DNA from: Nitrososphaerota archaeon
GTDB lineage: Archaea > Thermoproteota > Nitrososphaeria > Nitrososphaerales > JACQRY01
NCBI GenBank assembly: GCA_016206275.1
Contig: JACQRY010000213.1
Location: forward strand, 1 to 5,063
DNA: 5,063 nucleotides
Direction of reading: 5' to 3'
Part shown: piece by piece, positions 4,998-5,063 of the stretch
Numbering within the stretch: the first letter of the stretch is position 1
Layout of the letters: every line of letters begins with the position of its first letter
The notes under the pieces: model-generated
Database searches by the model: none
Seen by the model: the letters and a program-made list of their open reading frames with translations, nothing else
Told to the model about the DNA's origin: nothing
Translations under genes and position numbers: made by a program

Positions 4998-5005
4998 CTT
5001 AGTCA
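4978..5005. repeat. 9-nt direct repeat upstream of a second TATA box
   Basis: ACTTAGTCA is exact at 4978-4986 and 4997-5005, a 19-base offset (close to two helical turns). The second copy shares its last base with the TATA box at 5005. A regulator binding both copies on one face of the DNA is a reasonable guess. Confidence 0.45.
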
Positions 5006-5013
5006 TTAAATAC
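5005..5013 (+). promoter_or_regulatory. Candidate TATA box P2 for a gene beyond the right edge
   Basis: ATTAAATAC fits an archaeal TATA box. The expected transcription start is near 5034, which would place the GGAGG at 5057 in a leader of normal length. The gene itself is outside the window. Confidence 0.5.
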
Positions 5014-5056
5014 TGCGTCTTAGAATATTAGTTGGAGATTAGAGTATACTGTCATT

Positions 5057-5063
5057 GGAGGAG
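5057..5063 (+). promoter_or_regulatory. Shine-Dalgarno of the next gene, at the window edge
   Basis: GGAGGAG ends the window. Together with the TATA box at 5005 it predicts a plus-strand start codon within about 5-10 bases beyond 5063. Nothing can be said about the product. Confidence 0.55.

Overview
The window is chromosomal archaeal DNA. On the minus strand it holds the head of the large ribosomal-protein operon, in the order uL3, uL4, uL23, uL2, uS19, with uS19 running off the left edge. Upstream of uL3, on the same strand but apparently with its own promoter, is a SPOUT-fold RNA methyltransferase of the MTH1/SPOUT1 (COG2106) family. Divergent from it on the plus strand is a PDCD5/TFAR19-type protein. 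Archaeal identity follows from the archaeal/eukaryotic form of every ribosomal protein, the PDCD5 homologue, TATA-type promoters and apparently leaderless genes. The wording of uS19 (LPYMVGVTV) and uL23 (RPYMTEKTF) looks more like TACK archaea (Nitrososphaeria or Bathyarchaeia) than Euryarchaeota. That placement is from memory of family sequences and is only moderately secure.

Layout, reading leftwards from about 3170: a TATA box at 3161-3170 lies about 40 nt upstream of the uL3 ATG, and five genes follow with almost no spacing. There is 1 nt between uL3 and uL4, an overlap of uL4 with uL23, 4 nt between uL23 and uL2, and 1 nt between uL2 and uS19, so they are probably one translationally coupled transcript. 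Start codons vary: ATG for uL3, uL4, uS19 and the PDCD5 homologue, GTG for uL2 and the methyltransferase, and TTG for uL23. The proteins build the large subunit around the peptidyl transferase centre (uL2, uL3), the exit tunnel (uL4, uL23) and the small-subunit head (uS19). The methyltransferase probably modifies RNA, plausibly rRNA, which would explain its place beside uL3.

The intergenic regions hold most of the unexplained signal. Region 3124-3321 has the uL3 promoter, an 8-bp stem-loop and a 24-codon plus-strand ORF with a well-placed Shine-Dalgarno. Region 4180-4385 has two divergent promoters, an 11-nt direct repeat around the methyltransferase TATA box and a perfect 14-bp palindrome between TATA box and start of the PDCD5 gene. 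Region 4776-5063 has no long gene. In order it contains a palindrome, a TATA box, a 12-bp hairpin that runs into a Shine-Dalgarno, a 14-codon ORF, a 9-nt direct repeat, a second TATA box, and a Shine-Dalgarno at the very end of the window. It therefore looks like a regulatory leader of a plus-strand gene starting just outside.

I see no CRISPR array, mobile element, rRNA or tRNA. The genes are housekeeping; the most notable points are a tyrosine in the usually invariant V-D-H-P motif of uL2 and the structured region after 4860.
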